Assembly (NCBI GenBank): GCA_019240405.1
Contig: JAFAYL010000043.1
Coordinates: 53,374-117,373 of the forward strand
Length of the DNA: 64,000 nt
Reading direction: 5' to 3'
Source of the DNA: Acidobacteriaceae bacterium
GTDB taxonomy: Bacteria; Acidobacteriota; Terriglobia; Bryobacterales; Bryobacteraceae
Shown: positions 8,869-18,100 of the stretch, piece after piece
How positions within the stretch are numbered: the first letter of the stretch is position 1
Layout of the letters: each line of letters starts with the position of its first letter
The notes under the pieces: model-generated
Databases searched by the model: none
What the model was told of the DNA's origin: nothing
The model's input: the letters and a program-made list of their open reading frames with translations, nothing else
Made by a program: the position numbers and the translations under genes

Positions 8869-9300
8869 ATGCGAATTAGGATCAAGAAACTGCATCAGGA
8901 CGCGCACCTTCCCGAATACGCGCACGGCCCGCAAGAAGATGCCGGAATGGATATCCGATGTGTCGAAGGAGCGCTGCTCGAGCCAGGGATTCCGAAAGCC
9001 ATTCCGACGGGACTTGCGCTCGAGATACCATCGGGTTTCGAAGTCCAGATTCGACCTCGCAGCGGTCTGGCGCTGAAACACGCGATCACGCTGCCGAACT
9101 CGCCCGCAACGATCGATCCCGGCTATCGCGGCGAGTTGAAGATCATCATGCTGAACCTGGGAAGGGCAGCTTACGAAATACATCCTGGCGATCGCATCGC
9201 GCAAATGATTGTGGCGAGATACGAGCCGGTCGAATGGGAGGAGGGAGAGCTGGCCGACTCACAGCGCGGCAGTGGCGGCTTTGGTTCATCTGGCCGATGA
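8869..9300 (+). CDS. dut: Deoxyuridine 5'-triphosphate nucleotidohydrolase (dUTPase)
   Basis: A 143-residue trimeric-type dUTPase that hydrolyses dUTP to dUMP and pyrophosphate, keeping uracil out of DNA and feeding thymidylate synthesis. All five conserved motifs are readable in order: DAGMDI (motif 1), RPRSGLAL (motif 2), the Tyr-containing ATIDPGYRGEL (motif 3), PGDRIAQMIV (motif 4) and the flexible C-terminal RGSGGFGSSG (motif 5) that closes over the active site. Length is typical. The ATG at 8869 is the only sensible start. It diverges from thyX across a 15-bp palindrome and converges on dcd with 2 bp between stop codons, so these three genes of dUMP/dTMP metabolism form a compact cluster. 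Confidence 0.96.
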   Translation: MRIRIKKLHQDAHLPEYAHGPQEDAGMDIRCVEGALLEPGIPKAIPTGLALEIPSGFEVQIRPRSGLALKHAITLPNSPATIDPGYRGELKIIMLNLGRAAYEIHPGDRIAQMIVARYEPVEWEEGELADSQRGSGGFGSSGR

Positions 9301-9302
9301 AC

Positions 9303-9923
9303 CTAGGAGTCCTTTTTGTCCGCGATCTCCGCAGTCAATCGACTTGCCACCGGGTGCGCTTGCCCGGCGTACTTGTTCCCGGCCTTTTTGTAATAGGGCA
9401 CCGACACGGCTGACGAGAGCTGTTCGAAAGTGAACGAGCAGATGCGCATTCCGGCGTAGAGCGCGACCGGCATGATGCCGAGATTACTGAGCTCGAGCGT
9501 CGCCCTGCCGCGCCATCCGGGATCAAATAGGCCAGCGGTTCCATGTACGATGATGCCGATGCGCCCGAGACTTGACCGGCCTTCCAGCCGCCCAAGAACA
9601 TCGTCGTCGAGCTCGAGAGTCTCTTCTGTAATGGCCAGCGCAAATTCGCGGGGCTGCAGAATAAACGGCTCGCCATCCTTGACGCGCACAGTTCGCATGA
9701 TGTCCTGAATCGCGCTTTTTTCGCGCACGTCGATATAGGGGAAGCGGCTATGCTCGAAGATGCTGAATTCGTTGCCTAAGCGGAAATCGACCGAGCAGCT
9801 TCCGAACTGCTCGGGTGGCAGCTCAGGCGAGATGCGGATTTTGCCCTCTTCGATGTAACGGCGGATATCGACATCGGAGAGAACCATATGGGAGCCGCGC
9901 CGCGCGAACAGCCATCCTAGCAT
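9303..9923 (-). CDS. dcd: dCTP deaminase
   Basis: Converts dCTP to dUTP (or dUMP in bifunctional forms), upstream of Dut and ThyX. Family blocks are clear: VDFRLGNEFSIF, a FALAITEETLEL region, GRLEGRSSLGRIGI (with the SSLGR of the nucleotide site), and GTAGLFDPGWRGRATLEL, which contains the catalytic Glu region. Homologues normally begin near the second Met (ATG at 9887, MVLSDVDIRRY), giving 194 residues. However, the ATG at 9923 has TATAAC 5 nt (or TATATA 7 nt) upstream, as other putative leaderless starts here do, so the longer 206-residue form may be real; neither start has a Shine-Dalgarno sequence. Convergent with dut. Confidence 0.92.
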   Translation of the reverse strand: MLGWLFARRGSHMVLSDVDIRRYIEEGKIRISPELPPEQFGSCSVDFRLGNEFSIFEHSRFPYIDVREKSAIQDIMRTVRVKDGEPFILQPREFALAITEETLELDDDVLGRLEGRSSLGRIGIIVHGTAGLFDPGWRGRATLELSNLGIMPVALYAGMRICSFTFEQLSSAVSVPYYKKAGNKYAGQAHPVASRLTAEIADKKDS

Positions 9924-9999
9924 GCGATGTTATATAAAGGGCGTGGCGGATTTGGTTGCGCCCTGCGCGCTTGCGTGATTTGCGCGGGAGTTGATTTGT

Positions 10000-10075
10000 G
10001 GGCGGCTAGCTCAGTTGGGAGAGCACCACGTTCGCAACGTGGGGGTCGTGGGTTCGAATCCCATGCCGTCCACCA
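10000..10075 (+). tRNA. tRNA-Ala (anticodon CGC)
   Basis: A 76-nt cloverleaf with encoded CCA. The acceptor stem pairs GGGCGGC with GCCGTCC and includes the G3-U70 wobble pair, the main identity element of alanine tRNA. The D-arm is GCTC..GAGC, the anticodon stem is CCACG/CGTGG with loop TTCGCAA (anticodon CGC, reading GCG), and the T-arm is GTGGG-TTCGAAT-CCCAT. The discriminator base is A. It lies just beside the restriction island. Confidence 0.97.
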
Positions 10076-10172
10076 AAGTGTCCTTTGTCCGTACCGGACA
10101 GATAGGTAACAGATCGTACCTAAGACATCGGTGAAACCTTTGGCCCGAATGGATTATCCGGGGGCTGCAAGG

Positions 10173-11042
10173 TTACGCAGCCAAATCCAATGGAAGGTCG
10201 GTTATATCTTTTAGCCGTTCACCCTCGACCATGATCTTCAGAAGTTGGACCGAATCTTCGATTTGAAGCTTTTCCACGCTGCTAATAAGTTCGGGCAACG
10301 CGAAATGATAGACACAATCAATATCCGTGGTTCCTAGGGCAAGCGATGCCAAGCGGCTGGGCAGGGGCTCACCTGTAACGACAGCGATGTGCGGCACTCT
10401 ACCTTTTCTCTTCCGAATTAAGCTCAGCGCTTCAGACCTGTCGGTCCGCAGTGTCCACTTACAAGAGATGCTGGCATGAAGGATCGCCGGTTTGTTATTA
10501 TGCTCCCGAATTTGCGAGCGTAATGCAACCATTTCATTAACCCGCACGTACTTCCGGTTAATAGCCTTGTCGGGCTCAAGCTCGCGCAGCACCAGCACAT
10601 CTGGAGCGATAACGCAATCACTGCCCAGTAACGCCGCAATTTCTGGATTCTTCTCGGCAACTTGCGCCAGTTCAGCCAGAGAATGGTACTGCTCAAACCG
10701 GAAAGTCGCTGTTTTCTCTGAATTGAAATCCCACCTGCCACGGCGGAGCGTCCGCAGGTTTGAGAATGTCGTTTCAACAAATGATCGCGTGATCTGCTCG
10801 AATTTCTCACCAGAAATCTCGTCCGCCAGCCTTGTCCCGATCTTGGCTTCTGACTGAATCTGATCGAAAATTCCCTGAGCAATGGCGATACTCGTCGCGC
10901 TGTCGCCATCTCCATTCGAGGGGAATTCGGGAGGAAGGCCTCTCTTGGGCGTTCTCCGCGCGGCTATACATAACACGCCGGCTTTTAGCAGCGCTGCATA
11001 AAAGCTCTTTCTTGCTAGCCGAAATAGGGGAACCTGCGTCAC
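10173..11042 (-). CDS. NgoMIV-family type II restriction endonuclease, possibly with an active-site-segment deletion
   Basis: 289 residues starting at GTG. It resembles NgoMIV/Cfr10I-type tetrameric endonucleases that cut within CCGG-core sequences (NgoMIV: GCCGGC). Visible: GEKFEQITRSFVE near residue 78-90, the PD of the catalytic core (D148 in VIAPDVLV), and SISCKWTLRTDR (S193, K195, with R199, D201 and R202 as the likely CCGG-contacting residues), followed by HIAVVTGEPLPSR and CVYHFALPEL. From memory of the family, the metal-binding Glu sits 14 residues after the Lys; here it is only 9 (E204), as if five residues (AQNAR in relatives) were lost in frame. Activity is therefore uncertain. It is followed upstream by mcrB-mcrC on the same strand (96-nt gap), and no DNA methyltransferase gene is adjacent. 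TAAGCT lies 6 nt before the GTG, suggesting a leaderless transcript. Confidence 0.82.
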   Translation of the reverse strand: MTQVPLFRLARKSFYAALLKAGVLCIAARRTPKRGLPPEFPSNGDGDSATSIAIAQGIFDQIQSEAKIGTRLADEISGEKFEQITRSFVETTFSNLRTLRRGRWDFNSEKTATFRFEQYHSLAELAQVAEKNPEIAALLGSDCVIAPDVLVLRELEPDKAINRKYVRVNEMVALRSQIREHNNKPAILHASISCKWTLRTDRSEALSLIRKRKGRVPHIAVVTGEPLPSRLASLALGTTDIDCVYHFALPELISSVEKLQIEDSVQLLKIMVEGERLKDITDLPLDLAA

Positions 11043-11054
11043 CCGGCAAGCTTA
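11043..11054 (-). promoter_or_regulatory. Leaderless-type promoter of the NgoMIV-like gene
   Basis: TAAGCT (11049-11054, minus strand) lies 6 nt before the GTG start at 11042, with no Shine-Dalgarno sequence. The endonuclease may thus be transcribed separately from mcrBC. Confidence 0.35.
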
Positions 11055-11138
11055 GCAAAAAGCGGACCGCTTGATCGCGGGGGTGCCACAGAAACGGTTG
11101 GGTTAGCGAGCTGATCGTGCGAACTTGTGCTATTCAAT

Positions 11139-12626
11139 CTACGCCCTATTACTAGTTCCGACGACTATCTTCCGTACTTCTTCCGCTAGAGGAGCGGCAA
11201 TCCGCTCCACTGCCGTGGCCATTGGAACAGCAGTCAACCAGATATGGACCGCTCGCGAACCCACTGCGAACTCGGCGCGATGGATCAGACGTCCGCGCTC
11301 GCGCAGAGAATTCCAATTCTCAGCCGAGCAGGGATAAGCAAGGCAACTGATAACGGTTGAAGTCCGCGATAGATTAGCGTATGCGAGGACCTGAAGCAGA
11401 TCGTGCCGATGTTGTTCACGGAGTTCTTCTTCAACCCTCCACCACGAGTGCTGTTGAAGTTCTTCCCAATGGCGCTTATACTTTGCATCTACGATTAGCG
11501 TCACGGAATCCCATTCGAGCCAGATGTCCGGCGCGAGTGATTTTTGCGAGCCTAGATACGCCGGCTCCCAGTTGATGGCGTGGGTTGTTTCTCGTTTACG
11601 GCCAACTTTCATTTGGCCACCCGCGCGCTGCGCCACGATCCGAAGCACAGTCTCGACCCATGCTTCGAAGAACTTGTCCATCTGCATCATCCACGGTATG
11701 CCCTCTAAGTCACTTACTCCAGCGAGCCCTCGTTCCTCAATCGTCCATTCGATTGCCTGCAAACCGTTGGTGAACTGCTCCGCCCGCATCGGGCGCTGAA
11801 GCCAGCTCCCCAATGTTGTCGCGGATGGCACGTACACCGGAACCGATTGAACTCGACGTAGTAGTTGCAGCCCAACCTCAATTAATCTATGGACAAACGC
11901 ACCGTGCTCTTTTTGGGTCTCAAGGGCGTGCAGTTGGCGTTCAACAGCATGCCGAATCGCACCTTTGAGAAGTCGATCCTCGCGAAGATCAGGAAACGTA
12001 CAGGGTACAGAGAGGAAGCTTGCGCTCGGCAGCTTCCGCGTCGCATACTCCGCCCAATGGACTGTACCTCGCGGAGCGCCACGCGTCTCTTTGATGAGCT
12101 CAAATCGCCGATCAAGGAAGTCGAGCAAGGCTTTCAGCCTTACGAGAATCATAAAAGACAAGACCCAGATCGGCACTCGACGTTCAGACCGGCGCAGAAG
12201 CGGCAAATGCAACGGCGTCGGACTGACGCGCCACCCCATTTCGGCAAGCATGGGACCAATTCCCGCCCAAGGGAATCGCGGTTGAACAACGAGCCCAAAA
12301 TCGGGTCGCGCGGTCGTAGGGGAAATCAGCGGGATCGCCCCAACGGCAGCTCCAGCTTGAATTAGAAACCGGACATCATTGCCGTCATAGTCTCGTTCGA
12401 TGCGGACGTCTAACAGCGACATCAATGCCCGATTCTGCTTAACGAACTGATCCGCCAATCGGGCGGCTTGGGCGTGGGGATCGCGCACGCCGCGAAGTCT
12501 GAAGAAGTGCACCGCAGAGCGTTCCGTTATCGAGTGATCCGTCAACTCCAGGCAGACTTCCTCGGCCAGCTCTGGCGCCAGCAGCGGTAAGGTTTTGGGA
12601 CGACGCCGAATATTTTGGATCTTCAA
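11139..12626 (-). CDS. mcrC: McrC-like nuclease subunit of a McrBC restriction system
   Basis: 495 residues. McrC is the endonuclease partner of the McrB GTPase motor; together they cut modified (for example methylated) DNA. The C-terminal PD-(D/E)xK nuclease core is intact: an acidic helix FFEAWVE at about 319-325, PD at 366-367 (SLAPDIWLEW), DAK at 380-382 (LIVDAKYKRH), and a following DLLQVLAYA helix at 409-417. The N-terminal about 300 residues resemble the McrC/DUF2357-like adaptor regions that contact McrB. Its ATG overlaps the mcrB stop by 4 bp (ATGA), indicating translational coupling. The gene ends 96 nt before the NgoMIV-like gene. Assignment as McrC rests on the nuclease motifs and on the coupled McrB. 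Confidence 0.85.
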   Translation of the reverse strand: MKIQNIRRRPKTLPLLAPELAEEVCLELTDHSITERSAVHFFRLRGVRDPHAQAARLADQFVKQNRALMSLLDVRIERDYDGNDVRFLIQAGAAVGAIPLISPTTARPDFGLVVQPRFPWAGIGPMLAEMGWRVSPTPLHLPLLRRSERRVPIWVLSFMILVRLKALLDFLDRRFELIKETRGAPRGTVHWAEYATRKLPSASFLSVPCTFPDLREDRLLKGAIRHAVERQLHALETQKEHGAFVHRLIEVGLQLLRRVQSVPVYVPSATTLGSWLQRPMRAEQFTNGLQAIEWTIEERGLAGVSDLEGIPWMMQMDKFFEAWVETVLRIVAQRAGGQMKVGRKRETTHAINWEPAYLGSQKSLAPDIWLEWDSVTLIVDAKYKRHWEELQQHSWWRVEEELREQHRHDLLQVLAYANLSRTSTVISCLAYPCSAENWNSLRERGRLIHRAEFAVGSRAVHIWLTAVPMATAVERIAAPLAEEVRKIVVGTSNRA

Positions 12627-14095
12627 AGACTTCGCAATTCCTGTAGATATCCGCGGATGGGTTCAGCGAAGCCGCCAATGTAACCCTGCGCCAAATACTC
12701 CTCGAGGAGTGGCGCTAAGTTTACGCGAAGGCTGCGCTTAGCGCGTTCCTCATCCGGCTCCAGAAAATATGAATGACCCGGTACCAGCGGGAACGCGTCT
12801 TCAGCGGCATGCTCAATAAAAATTGAAATCAAATCTCGAAACGCTTTCTGCATCGTGACGCATCCGAATTGCTCAACCACACTCATGCGCGGCCAGAGCG
12901 AAACAAACGCAAATCGTCGCCGGACTGCTACATCAACGATGGCGATGCTGCGATCTGCACTGTTCATCGTTCCGACAATGTGCAGGTTGTTTGGTATGAA
13001 GAAAGTCCGATGAAACGGCTCACCAAAGTCGTAGGGAAGGTTAATTTCTCGGTTCGACGCGGTCGGCTCAAGAAGGAATATCGCTTCGCCAAGAATCTTG
13101 CTCAGGTCGGCTCGGTTGATCTCGTCGATATGTAGAAGGTAATGACTTGATGTGTCTTTGAGTGCCCGGGCTGCCGCTTCCATAAGGAAGCCGGGAACAG
13201 GTGTGAATCGGAAACCCAGGTCGCCTGTAGTACTCGTCGCCGGAGCTAGACCGCCAATGAAGTTTTCATACGTCGTATTTGGGTGAAATTGTATGCTTCG
13301 CCCACGCCCACTATAGGTCGTATGGAGAAGCTCAGTTGCCATCATGGTCTTCCCTGTGCCCGGCGGTCCCTGGATGATGACATACCGTCGCGTGGCAAGC
13401 AATTCTGCCACTTGGGCGTTGTCGACACTGGGCATGAGATAGTTGAACCACTCGGTACGAATAGACTGATAGCTGGCTTGGGCACCAGCAATGGGCTGAT
13501 AGCCGCGCTCTTCAAAAAGCAGATCCAGAAACGCTGTTAATGCCGCCTCAGTTCCGGTGCGATCATCGGTTGGGCAGTATAGAGCATATATTTCCTTGCC
13601 GTATCTGTCGAAAACACTCTTGTACTCCGGCCATCGCTTCGCGACGTTCTCCGGGACAGGGAGATCCGTCCGAGTTGGATCTTGTATTGCCCAAGCTATG
13701 AAGCGTCCACAGCCATATTTTTGATTCAGCCAGGAACAGATCGCCTGGGTCTTCCGGGCGTGGCCCGGCCGCCCAAGAATTGCCTCGTCGGGTGCAAGAC
13801 CTTGCGTCCCAACCACCATTCCAATGAGGCACGGTCGCTCTGGCACAGGAAACATGACGAAGGACAGTCCGCTGTAGGGTCCCGAAGCGGGATTCTGCGG
13901 GTGAATGTAGGCGGCGAAAGGGACGCCGGAATCGCCAGTCATCTCTGGCGCACGAAGGGTGACAGCCTTTAAAGATTGCTTTGGGTAACGTCCTCCGGGG
14001 CTGCCAAAAAGGGTTTCAAATGCGGCTCTATTTCGTTCGGTCCATGCCTCCTGGCTTAACGAATGCACAATCTCGACCAGTAACGGAATGCTCAT
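12623..14095 (-). CDS. mcrB: McrB-like AAA+ GTPase with MrcB-type N-terminal domain
   Basis: 490 residues. The C-terminal half is a McrB-type AAA+ motor: Walker A GPPGTGKT (243-250), Walker B LLHIDEINRAD (about 320-330), the McrB signature MNSADRS (377-383; MNTADRS in E. coli McrB, where it governs GTP use) and RRRF after it. The N-terminal about 200 residues resemble the MrcB_N/DUF3578 region thought to recognise DNA (blocks such as ICSWLNQKYGCGRFIAWAIQD). It forms an operon with mcrC through a 4-bp overlap. A TATATT hexamer (14119-14124, minus strand) lies about 23 nt before the ATG and may be the -10 of the operon. The gene lies at the outer end of the island next to a receptor-gene relic, suggesting acquisition by transfer. 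Confidence 0.9.
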   Translation of the reverse strand: MSIPLLVEIVHSLSQEAWTERNRAAFETLFGSPGGRYPKQSLKAVTLRAPEMTGDSGVPFAAYIHPQNPASGPYSGLSFVMFPVPERPCLIGMVVGTQGLAPDEAILGRPGHARKTQAICSWLNQKYGCGRFIAWAIQDPTRTDLPVPENVAKRWPEYKSVFDRYGKEIYALYCPTDDRTGTEAALTAFLDLLFEERGYQPIAGAQASYQSIRTEWFNYLMPSVDNAQVAELLATRRYVIIQGPPGTGKTMMATELLHTTYSGRGRSIQFHPNTTYENFIGGLAPATSTTGDLGFRFTPVPGFLMEAAARALKDTSSHYLLHIDEINRADLSKILGEAIFLLEPTASNREINLPYDFGEPFHRTFFIPNNLHIVGTMNSADRSIAIVDVAVRRRFAFVSLWPRMSVVEQFGCVTMQKAFRDLISIFIEHAAEDAFPLVPGHSYFLEPDEERAKRSLRVNLAPLLEEYLAQGYIGGFAEPIRGYLQELRSL

Positions 14096-14228
14096 ATCTG
14101 CGTTTCAATTGAGACTGTAATATAGCGTGACATGATGGCGCATTCTCAACTTTCTGTGATCATACGAGATCGATAGAGCGCTGGCTCGCATCGGGTCGAG
14201 CGGCGGCAATACCAAGGATCGTTTTAGA

Positions 14229-14340
14229 TTGGGGTTTGGCCAGAAACTAGGATCGTTTCCGAAGACAGGCTCGAAGGCTGCCGCGTTGATCCAGTGCGAC
14301 GCGTTCTGTCCACCGGGCATGGCAGTAGGGTTTCCGACGC
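14229..14340 (-). pseudogene. Relic of a TonB-dependent (Oar-like) receptor gene
   Basis: About 112 bp closely match the region at about 21009-21120 of the intact receptor gene on the same strand; translated, both read ASHWINAAAFEPVFGNDP or a near variant. Flanking sequence diverges at once, so it is a fragment, not a gene. The rest of the 14096-14494 gap holds only the presumed mcrB promoter and no other recognisable feature. Confidence 0.75.
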
Positions 14341-14494
14341 CCCCTGCGCGCGGCCGACCAGCAACTTGCAGTTTGCCGCTAACGCTGGTCCTCATCTTGC
14401 TGAAGACCTTGGAGGTACTGGGCCCTTTGCGCGAATGGTGTGACTGATCTCCAGGCAAAACCTGATTGCTTGCTTTTGAAACACATACGGTACA

Positions 14495-15106
14495 ATGCTT
14501 CATCCAGCTATGAGCGAGAGCCAGGAAGTGACGCAGTTGTTGTCCGCCCTGACGCACGGGGAGGATGGCGCTGCATCGAAGCTCATGGCGGTGGTATACG
14601 AGGAATTGCGAAGGCTGGCCGGCGGCTACATGCGGCGGGAGCGAGTCGACCACACGTTGCAGCCAACAGCACTGGTACATGAAGCGTATTTGAAGCTGAT
14701 CGACCAGCAATCCGTCAATTGGCAGAGCCGGACTCATTTTTTTGGCATCGCCGCGCAGTTGATGCGTCGTATCCTGATAGATCACGCTCGCGGGCACTCG
14801 CGGCAAAAGCGGGGTGGTGAACAGAAGAAGGTATCGCTCGACGAGGCTTTCGCCTTTGCCGAACAACAGGCGGATGAACTGTTGGCCGTGGATGATTCTC
14901 TCAATCGTCTGGCGGAGATTGATCCTCGCCAGGCCCGTGTGGTGGAATTGCGTTTCTTTGGCGGGTTGAGCGTAGAAGAGGCCGCTGAAGTGCTTGGAGT
15001 CTCCCCCAAGACAATCAAACGTGACTGGAGTGTTGCCAAAGCGTGGCTCTATGCTGACTTAAAAGAGCGCCATGGAATTGACGCCGCAGCAATGGGAGAA
15101 CGTTAA
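14495..15106 (+). CDS. ECF-subfamily RNA polymerase sigma factor
   Basis: 203 residues (198 if started at the second ATG, 14510). Region 2 is seen in ALVHEAYLKLID and THFFGIAAQLMRRILIDHAR, and region 4 in IDPRQARVVELRFFGGLS followed by the helix-turn-helix VEEAAEVLGVSPKTIKRDW. The product is of the Solibacter/Gemmata-type ECF group that is habitually encoded before a Ser/Thr kinase. Its last 35 nt overlap the kinase gene, indicating coupled expression; the kinase probably controls or is controlled by this factor. No anti-sigma gene is present. A TACAAT hexamer overlaps the first ATG; if it is a -10 element, the second ATG at 14510 would be the real start. Confidence 0.92.
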   Translation: MLHPAMSESQEVTQLLSALTHGEDGAASKLMAVVYEELRRLAGGYMRRERVDHTLQPTALVHEAYLKLIDQQSVNWQSRTHFFGIAAQLMRRILIDHARGHSRQKRGGEQKKVSLDEAFAFAEQQADELLAVDDSLNRLAEIDPRQARVVELRFFGGLSVEEAAEVLGVSPKTIKRDWSVAKAWLYADLKERHGIDAAAMGER

Positions 15107-18100
15107 AGCACTATTTGAGATAGCGCTCGAAAAATCTCCCCCCGAGCGGACGGCGTTTCTAGCTGAGGCTTCGCCGGATTCGCTGGTCCGGCGCGAGGTG
15201 GAACGGCTGCTGGCCCACCACGTCGAATCGGGCGGTTTCCTTTCGAGTCCCGCAGTTCCGGGGAGTGCTTCGCCTGGCGCGCCTGCCCACAGTCAATCCT
15301 TTCTTCCAGGCGATTTCGTTGCCGAGCGGTTCCGGATTACACGCTTCCTGGCTCGCGGCGGCATGGGGGAAGTCTACGAGGCAGAAGATCTAGACTTACG
15401 CGAGCGCGTAGCTCTTAAGTTCATTCGGAGTGAGCTGCTGGATGATACCAGAGCTTTAGAGCGTTTCAAACGAGAGGTCCATCTTGCCCGCCAGGTTACT
15501 CATCCTAATGTTTGCCGGATCTTCGATCTGTTTCGGCAGCCGGCGTCGGCTGTTGGGGTTAGCCGCGGTCCGGTGGTATTCGTGGCAATGGAACTACTGG
15601 AAGGCGAGACCCTGGCAGAGTTCCTCCGCCGCAAGCCGCTTCTCCGCATAGACGAAGCACGGCCGATCGCCTTGCAGATGGCGGCCGGGTTGGGAGCGGC
15701 GCACTCGGCGGGTGTTTTGCATCGAGACTTCAAACCCGGCAACGTGGTGCTGGTCTCTGGCGCCAAGGGAGTGCGTGCGGTCGTCACGGACTTCGGGTTG
15801 GCCCTGCGTTCAGATCATGAATCCAGTCTGGAAGCTTCATTCACGGCAGCGGGCGAATTGCTGGGCACTCCGGCCTACATGTCGCCAGAGCAGGTTGAAG
15901 GGAAAGAACTGACTCCAGCCTCCGACGTCTATTCACTCGGTTTGGTCCTGTACCAGATGGTCACGGGGACGAGGGCTTTCGAGGCCGCTACGCCTTTGTC
16001 GATGGCTGTACGACGGACCAAGGAAGACCCAGCCCCGCCGCGCACGCTGGTTCCAGACCTCGACCGCCGATGGGAGGCGGTGATTCTAAGGTGCCTCGCC
16101 CGCGAGCCCAAAGCACGCTTTCAGACTGGAGATGAAGTCGCAGAGGTACTGCGAACCGACGCCAAGCACCATAGAACGCGGAGCCTTCAGCCCCGCGCGG
16201 CGCTGGTATCGCTCGCGTTGATACTCGTGATTGTTGGCGCGGTCCTCATTCCGAGAATTTCTCATCGGGTTTCTATCTCGACCGGTGCACCGCCAACCAA
16301 ACAGTCGAAGGCATTCCGGCCATCGGTTGCGGTGCTGCCGTTGCGAAACCTCTCGGGAAAGTCAGAAACGGAATGGGTGTCGACCGCCGTGTCCGAGATG
16401 TTGAATTCAGAGCTGGCGGCGGGAGGGAAGCTGCGCACTTTCCCTGGGGAGAACATTGCCCGAGCGAGCGCGGACCTCGGGTTGACGGGCAAGCAGACTC
16501 TGGCACCCGACACACTTGCGCGTCTTCGGAAGTATCTGGGAAGTGAATATGTGGTGCTTGGCTCCTATCTCGATCAGGGGAGCCCATCGGAAGCACAGGT
16601 TCGAATTGACCTCTGGTTACAGGACAGCAGGACCGGCGAGATTGCTGCCACTGTCTCCGAAAAAGGAAGCGAGAGCAACCTGGATGATCTTGCAACTCGA
16701 GCCGGGACAGATCTACGGCAAAGGCTTGGGATAGGCGAAATCGCTCCCGGTGAAGCGGCGCTGGTACGGGCATCTTTGCCATCCAACGCTGTAGCGGTGC
16801 GCCTGTATTCGGAAGGATTAGCAAAACTTCGCGTAATGGATGCGGCTGCGGCTCGCGATCTGCTGGAGCGTGCGGTGGCCGCAGATCCCAACTATGCTCT
16901 TGGACATTCCGCACTGGCTGATGCCTGGGCGGCCATGGGCTATGACCAGAAAGCACAGGAAGAATCGAAAAAAGCGCGAGATCTTTCTAGCGGCCTCTCA
17001 CGCGAAGAGCGCTTGTGGATTGAAGGCAAAGATTGGGAACTGAATCGCAAATGGGACAGAGCGGTGGAAATCTACCGCACGCTCTTCGAGTTCTTTCCCG
17101 ACAACATCGAGTATGGCCTTCGTCTGGCCAACGCGCAAAAGCAGGCCCGAACAGTGGATGAGGCCCTAGCCACCCTGGAAGTAATACGAAGGCTGCCGCC
17201 TCCCGAGCGTAACGACCCTCGCATCGCCCTCGGGCAAGCTGATGTCTTCGATATCAAGGGAGCATACAAGGAGCAACAAGCGGCCGCTGAGTCTGCAGCC
17301 AGCCGTGCGCGAGATCTCGGCGCGACGCTGCTCCTGGCGCGCGCTCTGTGCCAGGAAGCGCGTTCTTTCGAAAAACAGGGGAAATTGGACGAAGCCCTGC
17401 GCAGGACGCAGGAAGCCGCGCGCATTTCAGAATCGGCGGGCGAGCGGGCGGAAATGGCAAAGGCGCTGACGATAACCGGGATCGTTCGCTTTGACCAGGG
17501 CAATTTTTCAGAGGCGGCAAACGCCTATCACCGTGCTTTAGCGATCCAGCGCGCGATTGGAGACATGCGGGGCGCCGCCAGTACACTGAATGATCTTGCA
17601 AACGTCCTTGGTCAGCAGGGGGAGTTATCCGGCTCCATCCAGATGTTGAACGAAGCGCTACGTATCTTCCGCGAGGTCGGTGATAAGCACAGCGCGGCGG
17701 CGGTTCTGGGCAGTATCGCCGCCCGTACGCTTCAGGAAGGCGACCTCAGGCAAGGCAAGAAAATGCTGGAAGAGGGACTCGCGGCGTCGCGCGAGATCCA
17801 GGACCAGGAACGAACCAGCACGGCGCTTTACAACCTTGGCGAAGTCCTTCGCTGGCAAGGCGACTTGAAAGGTGCTCGCAAAATGTATGAGCAGGCAGAA
17901 GACCTATCGAGACATATCGGCGATCAGAGCGGTGTCGCATACGCTCTGTTCAGTCTGGGGGACATTGCGACAGCGGAAGGCGATTTACCCGCTGCTCGCG
18001 GCAGGTATAGCGAATCGATGACTCTGCGAACCCGAATCGGAGAAAAGGGAAATGTTGCCGAAACTCAGATGGCGTTAGCCCTCCTTTTGATTGAAGAAGG

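Noticed and set aside
10076..14228. tRNA 3'-end attachment-site duplication for the restriction island
   Set aside because: I looked for a copy of the tRNA-Ala 3' end near 14.1-14.3 kb and found none, and there is no integrase gene, so site-specific integration is not supported.
14491..14496. TACAAT as the -10 element of the ECF sigma gene
   Set aside because: It overlaps the first possible ATG, and no good -35 is at the right distance; mentioned only as a reason to doubt that start.
14105..14866. 253-codon minus-strand ORF
   Set aside because: Half of it is antisense to the ECF sigma factor gene and the rest includes only the receptor relic; no start or family support.
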